Of a stretch of DNA of 51,638 nt, positions 1 to 7,560 are shown in pieces. Position 1 is the first letter of the stretch. Every line of letters begins with the position of its first letter. The notes below the pieces were generated by a model, which saw only the letters and a list, made by a program, of their open reading frames with translations, was not told the DNA's origin and made no database searches. The stretch is from assembly GCA_023252235.1 (NCBI GenBank), contig JAHEXH010000005.1, positions 1-51,638 of the forward strand, written 5' to 3'. The DNA comes from Nitrosotalea sp. Lineage in GTDB: Archaea > Thermoproteota > Nitrososphaeria > Nitrososphaerales > Nitrosopumilaceae. The position numbers were made by a program, and so were the translations under genes.

Positions 1-109
1 AATAAATCGGAACCTGTCTGACAAACCCTTCTCCTACAAATACCCCAATAAGTACCAAAAAAGCTATAGAACCAACAAGTGCTACAAGCACAAGCTTTGA
101 ACTACTCAT
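1..109 (-). CDS. N-terminus of an unknown membrane-anchored protein (partial)
   Basis: Only the first 36 codons are inside the window; the gene continues past the left edge. It opens with ATG at 109 and reads MSSSKLVLVALVGSIAFL followed by VLIGVFVGEGFVRQ. This is one hydrophobic segment with a short N-terminal cytoplasmic lysine, so a signal anchor or signal peptide is likely and the body would be outside the membrane. A purine stretch (AAAAAGGA) lies directly upstream of the ATG. Too little is visible to name a family. The open frame, start codon and membrane segment make a real gene likely. Confidence 0.6.
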   Translation of the reverse strand, partial: MSSSKLVLVALVGSIAFLVLIGVFVGEGFVRQVPIY

Positions 110-222
110 TCCTTTTTGATTTGACAATGTTATGTCCCCGCAAAGAATAGATCGTTTTTTCTATTATAGTACTCTGAAGAATCTCAAAAATGATAGCATG
201 TGATTATCAAGTTTGGTAATGT

Positions 223-747
223 TTAGTTTATGACGTGGAGTAGGTCTTTAGCCCCTCTTGTTGTTTTTTCCTTTGGTTTTTCATTTTCATAACCTATGGG
301 AAGAATTGCAACGGGTCTTTGGCCTTTTGGAATATGCAGTATCTCTGATACCCGTTTTTCATCGAATGCTCCTATCCACACTGTGGATAATCCTAGTACG
401 TACGCTGTCAGTTGAGCATAAGTTGCTGCAATAGTGGCATCCTGAACAGAAAACAGTTGTGATCTTTCCCCAAATCGTTCAACAGAACGAGATGGATTTG
501 CACAGAAGACAAGTAGCAAAGGAGCTTGGGCAACAAAGGTTTGGTCTTTTGCAGCTGAAACTAGTCTTTCTTTCATTTCTTTATTTTTGATTTGATAAAT
601 TTCAAAGGTTTGCAAACCACCAGATGATGGAGCCAAGTTACACACTTCCAATATTTTACTTAGTTTAGATTCTTCGATGGGATCACTTTTGAATACTCGA
701 ATTGAACGTCTCTTACTTAGCAATTCAAAGAATAGTTTTTCATCCAA
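223..747 (-). CDS. nitroreductase family FMN oxidoreductase
   Basis: This is a small FMN-dependent NAD(P)H oxidoreductase of the nitroreductase superfamily; the physiological substrate cannot be told from sequence. Family landmarks are the N-terminal SKRRSIRVF segment (FMN phosphate binding), LAPSSGGLQ, the central GLSTVWIGAFDE and the C-terminal LPIGYENEKPKEKTTR. About 174 residues is usual for the single-domain subclass, which works as a dimer. I chose TTG at 747 because a TATA-like element (TTATAA on the minus strand, 771-776) lies about 26 nt upstream, as for a leaderless mRNA. An upstream ATG at 795 would add 16 hydrophobic residues with no family match and would lie upstream of that promoter. 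Confidence 0.85.
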   Translation of the reverse strand: MDEKLFFELLSKRRSIRVFKSDPIEESKLSKILEVCNLAPSSGGLQTFEIYQIKNKEMKERLVSAAKDQTFVAQAPLLLVFCANPSRSVERFGERSQLFSVQDATIAATYAQLTAYVLGLSTVWIGAFDEKRVSEILHIPKGQRPVAILPIGYENEKPKEKTTRGAKDLLHVIN

Positions 748-770
748 TATTCTAGTACAAAAAAGATTTG

Positions 771-776
771 TTATAA
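771..776 (-). promoter_or_regulatory. TATA-like box for the nitroreductase gene
   Basis: TTATAA on the minus strand, about 26 nt upstream of TTG at 747. This is the spacing expected for a leaderless archaeal transcript and it decides the start choice. Confidence 0.45.
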
Positions 777-1013
777 TGACACTGAAAAATATCAAAATTG
801 AGAATCTGATTTACAGGCTAAATACTACCTTACAATGAATTTGACATGGCTAAATTCTTCATGTGCTGACATGAGATTCTCATGCTGATAGACAGCTTCT
901 GCAGAATCCAAAAAGGGATACAAACAGTGTAAACGGGAACATGAAGAGAAAATATGGTACAAATTTTGACATTGTTGCAAAAATATGGTGTGCTGGAAAA
1001 CTGTGATCATCTT

Positions 1014-1022
1014 TTTATTTTA
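1014..1022 (+). promoter_or_regulatory. TATA-like box for the structured RNA candidate
   Basis: TTTATTTTA-type AT-rich element about 23-27 nt upstream of the first base of the outer helix at 1041. This spacing fits independent plus-strand transcription of the folded RNA that follows. The rest of 796-1040 shows no gene I can support. Confidence 0.35.
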
Positions 1023-1040
1023 TGATGTTGTAATATAATG

Positions 1041-1136
1041 AGTAGCAAACGATGGGAAGAAACACTGACGCGCCTATGCCGGATCAGTGGTTGAGTGGTC
1101 TGAGGATTGCTCTGTAATTCCCATTGGTATGCTACT
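1041..1136 (+). ncRNA. candidate structured non-coding RNA of unknown class
   Basis: A compact fold is visible by eye. The outer helix pairs AGTAGCA (1041-1047) with TGCTACT (1130-1136), 7 of 7. After an AA/GTA internal loop, CGATGGGAA (1050-1058) pairs with TTCCCATTG (1118-1126), including one G-U. Inside sits a hairpin CACTGA (1063-1068) with TCAGTG (1084-1089) and a 15-nt GC-richer loop. The remaining 1090-1117 is unpaired or weakly paired. The element sits in a gap of about 460 bp between nitroreductase and thyX-like starts, has a TATA-like box at the right distance, and is richer in GC than its surroundings. It lacks a T-loop and acceptor stem, so it is not a tRNA. An H/ACA-like guide RNA or a lineage-specific sRNA are possibilities. 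The strand is inferred from the promoter. Confidence 0.45.
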
Positions 1137-1207
1137 TGATACTTATACGATAATCTGTTATCTTGTCAAGTTGTAATTTGACGCAGTGAATTTTATGTTA
1201 TATTTGA

Positions 1208-2818
1208 CTAAGCGAGTTTCTTGCGCTTTTCTTCAATTCTTTTTTCTGCCTCTAATCTCTCAAGTTTGTAGGATTTCATGTCAACAAATTTGATTATACT
1301 GGACAGGTTGGGATGGACTTTTTTTATTGCCTTGAACATTTCCTGTGCTACTTTTCTGTAATCTTGGTGTCCCTGTGGTACGGTTCTAAGTTCAATTAGA
1401 TGCACAGCTTCTCGGAGATTTAATTTCATAAAGTATGGATAATTGTATGCAAAGTTTACAACATACTGAGCTTGTTCTGGAATCTTTGTTTTCATGATAT
1501 CATAGACTTCTTTTGATTTGTACATGCAATCATCATAATCTTTTTTGATTCCTAATTGCTTGATTTCATCTGGTACAACATAGCCATGATTTGTTGTAAG
1601 CAATTGTCTTTCCAATGTCAAGACTCGGTGTCTGTGAAAGTCTCTAAACATTCCAAAGTTTGTCAGAAAATCAAAAGTGTATTCAGTCATTTCAAATGCA
1701 CGTGATGGTCTCTGTCTTCTATTCTGTCTTATACTTGCAAAGGTCCTGACTATCTTCTTTCTATCGGTTTGACTCATCTTTTGAACCTGTGATGATATAT
1801 CTCTAAACGAAATTCCATTTGACTGCTCGTATAGTATGGCAGAGATTATCTTCTCTTCAGCTTTTTTCTGAGATTCAAAATCAATCAAGTCTGCAAGAAA
1901 ATTTTTCCTACTTTTTGCTTTGAGGTATTTTTTGCTCAGCGCACCTGACTTTGTTTTTATCTCTCCTAGATATTTTTGCAATGCCTTACCATGGATATCG
2001 TCTGCCCTTCTTACAAATGACCTAATTGTGGTATTCAACTCTCGGTGAATCTTCTCAGCAAGTATCCTCTCTTCTTGCAGGTTTGATGAATACAGTATCG
2101 TGAGCAAATACTCAAATGCTCTACCATTTCCTGTGATTCCCACGTTAGTGAGAGTAGATGCAGGAAGTATTCCTCTGAGAATGTCTAGTGCTTTGGCTCT
2201 AATTGTTGCATTGTAAATTCTAGTTGCAGACTTTGCCTCGTCTTCTGAGAGTTTTGAAAATTGTACATCTACCCCATCTGAATTTCTAAACTTTTGACTT
2301 TCTATCGGCTCTTGTTCCTGCATGTAATTTATCACTGGCTGGATATTTCTTGAATAGACTTCGAAATCTAGATTACACGCCTCGATGTATTTATCCGCAA
2401 ATTTTGAACTCATTATTTCGGGTTCTCTGTAAAACTTGAACTCACCGTTTACCTTTTTGTCCCATGCAACATATCTTGATGATTTCTCAAGATATGACAA
2501 TCCTATTCTCCTATCTTCTATTTTTTTTACAGCTATATTGGATAGTCCTTCAATTGCAATCTGTGCCTCTCCAAGTTCTGCGACTGAATCGTCTCCATAT
2601 TCCAGCAAGACTTTGTTGTAAAATTCTTCACCGCGATTTTCATTTTGTAAAAATTCGTCAAGGAAGATCTTTCGCATGCTCTTGTCAGTTCTACTATATC
2701 TTGACATCAAGGCACCTCTGTCAACTTGCCTTGGACTAATTATTGCAAATACGTAATCATCTACATTTGAAAAATGTTTCAAGAGATTTTCCTTTTCAGA
2801 ATTTGAAAACTCAGACAA
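1208..2818 (-). CDS. tandem ThyX-like (FAD-dependent thymidylate synthase family) protein
   Basis: About 536 residues with two ThyX-related halves; a canonical ThyX subunit is only about 220-250. Canonical ThyX makes dTMP from dUMP using FAD and methylene-tetrahydrofolate, with signature RHR-X7-S followed by RY. In the N-half, [20 protein letters not shown] matches the GHxSxxEH region and KSSRYV gives the SxRY part, but RHR is replaced by DRR. In the C-half, [12 protein letters not shown] carries RHR, but SxRY is replaced by TTNHGY. The motif is therefore divided between halves, and true synthase activity is uncertain. TTG at 2818 is preferred because TTATTTATA (2841-2849, minus strand) lies 27 nt upstream; TTG at 2839 is the alternative. 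No operon partner is evident. Confidence 0.75.
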   Translation of the reverse strand: MSEFSNSEKENLLKHFSNVDDYVFAIISPRQVDRGALMSRYSRTDKSMRKIFLDEFLQNENRGEEFYNKVLLEYGDDSVAELGEAQIAIEGLSNIAVKKIEDRRIGLSYLEKSSRYVAWDKKVNGEFKFYREPEIMSSKFADKYIEACNLDFEVYSRNIQPVINYMQEQEPIESQKFRNSDGVDVQFSKLSEDEAKSATRIYNATIRAKALDILRGILPASTLTNVGITGNGRAFEYLLTILYSSNLQEERILAEKIHRELNTTIRSFVRRADDIHGKALQKYLGEIKTKSGALSKKYLKAKSRKNFLADLIDFESQKKAEEKIISAILYEQSNGISFRDISSQVQKMSQTDRKKIVRTFASIRQNRRQRPSRAFEMTEYTFDFLTNFGMFRDFHRHRVLTLERQLLTTNHGYVVPDEIKQLGIKKDYDDCMYKSKEVYDIMKTKIPEQAQYVVNFAYNYPYFMKLNLREAVHLIELRTVPQGHQDYRKVAQEMFKAIKKVHPNLSSIIKFVDMKSYKLERLEAEKRIEEKRKKLA

Positions 2819-2849
2819 TACGATTTGAATTCCACCCAATTATAAATAA

Positions 2850-3134
2850 CTACTTCTTTCCAATCTGGATTAGATCGGACGGCCCAGTCTTTGGAGCATT
2901 ATGTTTTGATTGCCATCTAAGTAAAACTTCTTTAAATGATTCTGCCTCTTGTGCATCTTCGGTATACATCAACATTGTAATCCACTTACCTTCACCGGCA
3001 GTACCTCCCATGGAGTTCATCCAAAAATCAGTTGGTATGTTTTCAAATGCTTTATGTTTTTCATCCCTGCTCATGTCAACCCAGCGCTTTGAAACAAAGT
3101 GGAGTATCTGATCCAGGTCTTCCTTGGTAATCAT
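2850..3134 (-). CDS. conserved small protein of unknown function
   Basis: A 94-residue soluble protein that I do not recognise by family. It begins MITKEDLDQILHFVSKRW and has a central GGTAGEGKW turn, then a basic C-terminus ending in GKK. There is no signal peptide or membrane segment and it contains no cysteine. Acidic and basic residues alternate in predicted helices. It lies directly upstream of the ThyX-like gene on the same strand, but the promoter of that gene sits at the end of this one, so they need not be cotranscribed. The balanced amino-acid composition and ATG start argue for a real gene. Confidence 0.65.
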   Translation of the reverse strand: MITKEDLDQILHFVSKRWVDMSRDEKHKAFENIPTDFWMNSMGGTAGEGKWITMLMYTEDAQEAESFKEVLLRWQSKHNAPKTGPSDLIQIGKK

Positions 3135-3248
3135 TATTGGACCATTACTATTACTATGATTATAAAATTACGTATTTTTTCATTTTTGAATGATTCCTTA
3201 GCTAAAATGATCTTACCAAAACTGGAAAGCTTGTTAACACTTTGCTGA

Positions 3249-3254
3249 TTATAT
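3249..3254 (+). promoter_or_regulatory. TATA box of cdvA
   Basis: TTATAT centred 25 nt upstream of the cdvA ATG at 3276, consistent with a leaderless mRNA. Confidence 0.5.
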
Positions 3255-3275
3255 GAAATTTAAAACACCTATCCA

Positions 3276-4097
3276 ATGAGCAAGGAAGAGATCGAATTTA
3301 TCGGCAAGCAAGTTAAGGACATGTACGGCACCTATATCGGCAAAGTAATAGGTACCATAACTGACATCGACGGAAGTGTACAAACCGTAGGCGTTGACTG
3401 TGGTTCTGAAGGACTTAAGCAGATAGCATTCGAGCAACTAGTCATACAGGGACAATATGTAATCTTCATCCCTAGGTGGAGATTAGATGCCCAAAGATTA
3501 TTGCGAGAGAAGGGGCTTACCATGCGCCGTATACGAGCTCTGATGGATATCGTATCTGAAAACGATGACATGAAAGAGGATGCTGAACTGATCCATGAGA
3601 AGTATAGGGTAAAACTGTTAACTCTGGATGAGACCGAAAGACAGATCAAAGAAAAGTTAGAGAAAAGACTTGCAGAACTTGAGAATCAACTAAAGTCAAT
3701 TCGGATGCTACGATTTGACGCAAAGTTGCAAAACAAGAGCAATGAAATTTCTGATGCCAAGTATGACCTAGTCAAGACTCACACGGTCGAAATCATAGAA
3801 CACATCGAACATGAAAAGGCAGAGATAACAAGTATCCAACGTCGCATCAACGATCTTTCAGTTGAGAGTGGAGAGCGCATCGAGAGTCCAAAACAGGACG
3901 TTCATTCAGCCGCCATTTCATATCTTGGAAAGGTAGAAAATCCTTCGCCTTCAGTGCCACAAACTCCGATATCTGCTAACGTAGGAGTTGGTAACAGTAT
4001 TCCCACTGCACCGACACCAAAACCAGTAGCAATTGGAGCCGATGGTGATGAAGCCCCTCAAGATTCAGATTGGCTTAAGAGAATATCATCTTCTTAA
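3276..4097 (+). CDS. cdvA: cell division protein CdvA
   Basis: CdvA is the archaea-specific membrane- and DNA-associated scaffold that recruits the ESCRT-III homologue CdvB to mid-cell. The 273 residues show the expected order. An N-terminal PRC-barrel-like beta domain (about 10-80) includes GTYIGKVIGTITDIDGS. A long charged coiled coil follows (about 100-200, rich in KLEKRLAELENQLK-type heptads). Then comes a Pro/Ala-rich linker and a short C-terminal DSDWLKRISS peptide. In Sulfolobus the C-terminal peptide of CdvA binds the winged helix of CdvB; the conserved tail suggests the same here. cdvB and cdvC are not in this window. The ATG is set by the TATA box 25 nt upstream. Confidence 0.92.
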   Translation: MSKEEIEFIGKQVKDMYGTYIGKVIGTITDIDGSVQTVGVDCGSEGLKQIAFEQLVIQGQYVIFIPRWRLDAQRLLREKGLTMRRIRALMDIVSENDDMKEDAELIHEKYRVKLLTLDETERQIKEKLEKRLAELENQLKSIRMLRFDAKLQNKSNEISDAKYDLVKTHTVEIIEHIEHEKAEITSIQRRINDLSVESGERIESPKQDVHSAAISYLGKVENPSPSVPQTPISANVGVGNSIPTAPTPKPVAIGADGDEAPQDSDWLKRISSS

Positions 4098-4112
4098 TTT
4101 TAATCTGATGGG

Positions 4113-6089
4113 ATGAAGGATTCGCTCCCAACTCCATTTGAGCGAACCTTTTTTTTGACATACACACAACCAACTGTGTTGGATTCTGTTTATACAATAG
4201 GTCTTGGAAATAACGATCTCAAGACTCGAAGTGATTCTAATGGTAATAGAGTAAAATTTTGGGAAGCGCAAGCTGCCAAACTTTACTGGTTTGAAAAATG
4301 GCATACTGCTTTAGATTGGAACCCTCCATTTGCAAGATGGTTTGTAGGTGGCAAGACAAACGCTTCATACAATGCACTGGATGTAACTGTACAAAAAACC
4401 CCAAACAAAAAGGCGATAATCTGGGAAGGCGAGGACGGGAAAAAAAGGGAACTGACCTATCAAGAACTGTTATCTGAAGTATCCAAACTTGCAAATGCGT
4501 TAAAGTCACTTGGGGTACAAAAAGGAGACCGAGTAACAGTCTATCTCCCAATGATACCAGAACTGATTGTAGCATTGCTTGCCTGTGCAAGGATAGGTGT
4601 CATCCACACTGTAATATTTTCAGGCTTTAGTGCCAAATCCATAAAAGATAGAGTTGAAGACTCTAAATCCAAAATAATTATAACTTCAGACGGAGGACTG
4701 CGACGCGGAAATATCATCAAACTAAAAGATGTTGTAGATGAAGCTATTCAGGACCTTGACTTTGTAGAAAATGTAATCGTTTTAGAACATACAAAAAATC
4801 CAATAACTTTGACAAAACGTGACAAGAAATGGCACGAACTTGTTGGAACAATATCATCATCCTGTGATGCAGAGATACTTGACAGTACACACCCGCTTTA
4901 CATTCTCTATACTTCGGGAACAACGGGAAAACCAAAAGGCGTACTACATGGAACCGGAGGCTATCTTACCCATGTTTACAGCACATTCCAGTGGATTTTT
5001 GATATCAAAGATTCTGATGTTTATTTTTGTACTGCTGATATCGGATGGGTTACAGGTCACAGCTATGTTGTATATGGACCATTGATGCATGGAGCAACTC
5101 AAATAATGTATGAAGGTGCTCTGGATTTTCCAACACCGGGAAGAATTTGGGAGATGATATCTAGATACAAAGTTACTATACTGTATACCACACCAACTGC
5201 ACTTAGGATGTTCATGAAATTCGGAGACGATCTTCCAAACTCTAATGATCTTTCTAGTTTGAGATTGCTTGGGACAGTTGGAGAGCCAATCAACCCACAA
5301 GTTTGGAAATGGTATTTTGGAATAATTGGAAAAGGGAGATGCCCAATTGTGGATACCTGGTGGCAGACTGAAACAGGAGGTGCACTAATCTCTCCAGTTC
5401 CAGGGCTTGAAACAATTCCATTAAAACCCGGTTCTGCAACAAGGCCAGTTCCCGGAGTTTCATTATCTGTAGTTGACGAACATGGAAAGCAAGTCGAGCC
5501 TGATTCCAAGGGATATCTTGTGGTGACAAATCCTTGGCCAGGAATGCTTCTTACATTGTGGGGTGATGATGAAAAATACAAAACAGTCTACTGGTCCAAG
5601 TACAAGAACATGTACTATCCTGGAGATTATGCCATACAAGACAAGGATGGATACATCTGGATGCTTGGAAGGGCAGACGATGTACTAAAAGTGGCAGGCC
5701 ATAGGCTAGGTACTGCGGAACTAGAGAGTGCATTTGTGTCTAACAAGGCAGTGGCAGAAGCGGCAGTATGCGGAATACCCCATGATGTAAAAGGTGAAGC
5801 CATCATATCTTTTGTTGTACTAAAAGATGGAGTTATCCCAACATCACAACTAAAAGAAGAACTTGTAAATCATATAAAAAAAACTATAGGTCCAATCGCA
5901 GCACCAGATCAGCTACACTTTGTTAAAAAACTTCCAAAGACTCGTAGTGGAAAAATCATGCGACGACTGCTCAAGGCAATGGCAAAGAATGAACAGATTG
6001 GCGATATCAGTACATTGGAAGATGAAGCATCTGTTAATGAAATAAAAACTGCATTTGCAGAACTAAAACAGTCACTAGGAAAATTCTAA
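4113..6089 (+). CDS. acs: acetyl-CoA synthetase (AMP-forming)
   Basis: This enzyme activates acetate, and possibly propionate or 3-hydroxypropionate, to the CoA thioester through an acyl-adenylate in the cytoplasm. It shows the ANL-superfamily motifs: the phosphate loop LYTSGTTGKPKG near residue 268, WWQTETGG (A5), and a C-terminal PKTRSGKIMRR containing the catalytic lysine that acetylation silences in many Acs enzymes. The N-terminal FWEAQAAKLYWFEKW segment is typical of Acs. The size (658 residues) is usual. The first 40 or so residues before FWEAQ look poorly conserved, so a later start is possible; ATG at 4113 lies 16 nt after cdvA. In a CO2-fixing thaumarchaeon it may salvage acetate or feed the 3HP/4HB cycle (inference). 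Confidence 0.92.
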   Translation: MKDSLPTPFERTFFLTYTQPTVLDSVYTIGLGNNDLKTRSDSNGNRVKFWEAQAAKLYWFEKWHTALDWNPPFARWFVGGKTNASYNALDVTVQKTPNKKAIIWEGEDGKKRELTYQELLSEVSKLANALKSLGVQKGDRVTVYLPMIPELIVALLACARIGVIHTVIFSGFSAKSIKDRVEDSKSKIIITSDGGLRRGNIIKLKDVVDEAIQDLDFVENVIVLEHTKNPITLTKRDKKWHELVGTISSSCDAEILDSTHPLYILYTSGTTGKPKGVLHGTGGYLTHVYSTFQWIFDIKDSDVYFCTADIGWVTGHSYVVYGPLMHGATQIMYEGALDFPTPGRIWEMISRYKVTILYTTPTALRMFMKFGDDLPNSNDLSSLRLLGTVGEPINPQVWKWYFGIIGKGRCPIVDTWWQTETGGALISPVPGLETIPLKPGSATRPVPGVSLSVVDEHGKQVEPDSKGYLVVTNPWPGMLLTLWGDDEKYKTVYWSKYKNMYYPGDYAIQDKDGYIWMLGRADDVLKVAGHRLGTAELESAFVSNKAVAEAAVCGIPHDVKGEAIISFVVLKDGVIPTSQLKEELVNHIKKTIGPIAAPDQLHFVKKLPKTRSGKIMRRLLKAMAKNEQIGDISTLEDEASVNEIKTAFAELKQSLGKF

Positions 6090-6580
6090 ACAGAGATAAT
6101 TTCCATCTTGGATTTTTCAGTAACGTGGAACTTGTCTGTAAACCCAGCAGTTACTTCCAAGACATATTTTGCTTTCTTGCCTTCAGCATTTTGTACCGTA
6201 CATGTTGCAGTCTCCAAAGCGGATTTACATGGTGGAACATTTTTCTCAATATGTAGAACATTTCCATTTGCATCAAACCAAATTATATCCAATGGAAATT
6301 GCATGTTTAACATCCAAATTGGTACAATCTGTTCTTGGCTAAATACGAAGATCATCCCTTGATCATCAGGCAACTCATTTTGAAACATCAAACCTCTTGT
6401 TTTTTGTGCATCAGTTTCTGCAATTTGTACATCTAATACTTTACCCTCTATCTTTATGGTTCCTCTTGGGAACTTGACTTCGGCAAGTTTGGCATCCGAA
6501 GGAATTGTAAGTACTCCTACTATTCCAATTATCACTGCCGCAATTGCTATTGGAATTAAAACTTGGGCTCGAGTTGCCAC
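6086..6580 (-). CDS. membrane-anchored DUF192 family protein
   Basis: A 164-residue protein with a GTG start at 6580. An N-terminal hydrophobic helix (about residues 7-27) is followed by an extracytoplasmic DUF192 (COG1430) domain. Family hallmarks are the TRGLMFQNELPDDQGMIFVF segment, the IPIWMLNMQFPLDIIWFD segment and the NVPPCKS cysteine region. Two cysteines (PPCKS and TATCTV) could form a disulfide. The family has no established biochemical function. It is convergent with acs, and the two genes overlap by about 4 bp at their stops. Confidence 0.85.
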   Translation of the reverse strand: MATRAQVLIPIAIAAVIIGIVGVLTIPSDAKLAEVKFPRGTIKIEGKVLDVQIAETDAQKTRGLMFQNELPDDQGMIFVFSQEQIVPIWMLNMQFPLDIIWFDANGNVLHIEKNVPPCKSALETATCTVQNAEGKKAKYVLEVTAGFTDKFHVTEKSKMEIISV

Positions 6581-6644
6581 AAAAAATTATGCCCAATATC
6601 CAGTTAAAAACTAATGCAAAAATAATGAAGAGTTTTTTTTGTGA

Positions 6645-7064
6645 CTAGTTTATCTTGTCTTTGATGCTTGACATGTCTGAAAAAAAGTTCTTGGTCTCTT
6701 GACCTACATCCTTGATAGTTGTACCATTGTACACCTTTTCGAGATACTTTCCAGCTATAATCATGGGGACTCCAAAAGGAGTAGTAAATGGATCCGGTGA
6801 AAGAAGCATGATGAATCCTATCTTTGTAATCTTTTTTCCTGGTGCTGGTGCTCTCTGAACAGAGCCTAATGCACGGGCAACGCCCCTATCATCTAACGTT
6901 CCAAGGTCCGAGTAAACCTTTGCTCTTCTATGAAGAGAATCTCTTACTTTCTTAATTTTATCAATACCTGCCTTGACTCCTTCATCCATGCCGTCTATCC
7001 TTGAGATGATAGTTAAGATCCCATGCAAAAGATCAATCACACCTGGGTGAAGATTTCTGATCAA
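6645..7064 (-). CDS. conserved hypothetical protein divergent from mntR
   Basis: A 139-residue protein with a TTG start at 7064 that I do not recognise. The N-terminal half is helical and basic (KAGIDKIKKVRDSLHRRAK). The middle contains a short hydrophobic patch, IGFIMLLSPDPFTTPFGVPMI, that could be one membrane-dipping or buried segment. The C-terminus is charged and ends in a helix, SDMSSIKDKIN. It is transcribed divergently from the MntR-type regulator with only about 40 bp between the two starts, so it is a candidate target of that regulator (inference). Confidence 0.65.
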   Translation of the reverse strand: MIRNLHPGVIDLLHGILTIISRIDGMDEGVKAGIDKIKKVRDSLHRRAKVYSDLGTLDDRGVARALGSVQRAPAPGKKITKIGFIMLLSPDPFTTPFGVPMIIAGKYLEKVYNGTTIKDVGQETKNFFSDMSSIKDKIN

Positions 7065-7073
7065 CAGATTAGG

Positions 7074-7079
7074 TTATAT
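7074..7079 (+). promoter_or_regulatory. TATA box of the mntR-like gene
   Basis: TTATAT centred about 28 nt upstream of ATG 7105. It overlaps an alternative upstream ATG at 7078, which argues that translation starts at 7105. Confidence 0.45.
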
Positions 7080-7104
7080 GATTTCAAATGTACACATCCA
7101 AAAT

Positions 7105-7560
7105 ATGAAAGAAAAGCGTGCTGAACGTCTAGAATCAATAAAAGAGGCTCATAAATCTGCAAAAACCGACTATTCTAGAATCGAGGACTACCTTGAGGTC
7201 ATATCTGAACTTGTGGAACTCAAAGGGTATGCAAATACTCTAGATATCTCAAGGTACCTTAACGTCAGTGCTCCATCTGTCACAAAGATGCTCCAAAAAC
7301 TCGGAGATGGGGGATATCTTGAATATGAAAAATATCGCGGAATCAATCTAACACAAAAAGGCACATCCTTGGCTGATGCTGTAAGACAAAAGCACGGAAC
7401 ATTACTTGAATTCTTTAGACTGCTTGGGGTAAACCATGAAATTGCAAATCAAGATATAGAAGGAATTGAACATCACCTAAACCCTCAGACCATAAAACAA
7501 CTGCGCAAGTTTGTTACCTTTTTAAAATCAAATCCAAAACTTTTAGAAAATTTCCAGTAA
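7105..7560 (+). CDS. mntR: MntR/DtxR-family metal-dependent transcription regulator
   Basis: A winged-helix repressor that senses Mn(II) or Fe(II) and controls metal uptake. It closely resembles Bacillus MntR: IEDYLEVI, SAPSVTKMLQKL and EKYRGINLTQKG occur in order, followed by the dimerisation domain. All MntR metal ligands have counterparts: D28 and E31 (D8, E11), H97 (H77), E119, E122 and H123 (E99, E102, H103). It has a 20-residue basic N-terminal extension but no SH3-like C-terminal domain, so it is MntR-like rather than DtxR/IdeR-like. The start at 7105 fits the TATA box; 7078 is an alternative. The stop abuts the convergent PIN-ATPase gene. Confidence 0.88.
   Translation: MKEKRAERLESIKEAHKSAKTDYSRIEDYLEVISELVELKGYANTLDISRYLNVSAPSVTKMLQKLGDGGYLEYEKYRGINLTQKGTSLADAVRQKHGTLLEFFRLLGVNHEIANQDIEGIEHHLNPQTIKQLRKFVTFLKSNPKLLENFQ

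Noticed and set aside
825-1010. 61-codon open frame on the minus strand between nitroreductase and the RNA candidate
   Set aside because: Cys/His/Leu-rich composition unlike a folded protein, no promoter at the right distance and no family features.
1080-1115. tRNA-like D-arm sequence (GTGGTTGAGTGGTC)
   Set aside because: No matching acceptor stem, anticodon arm or GTTCGA-type T-loop follows; the region folds differently.
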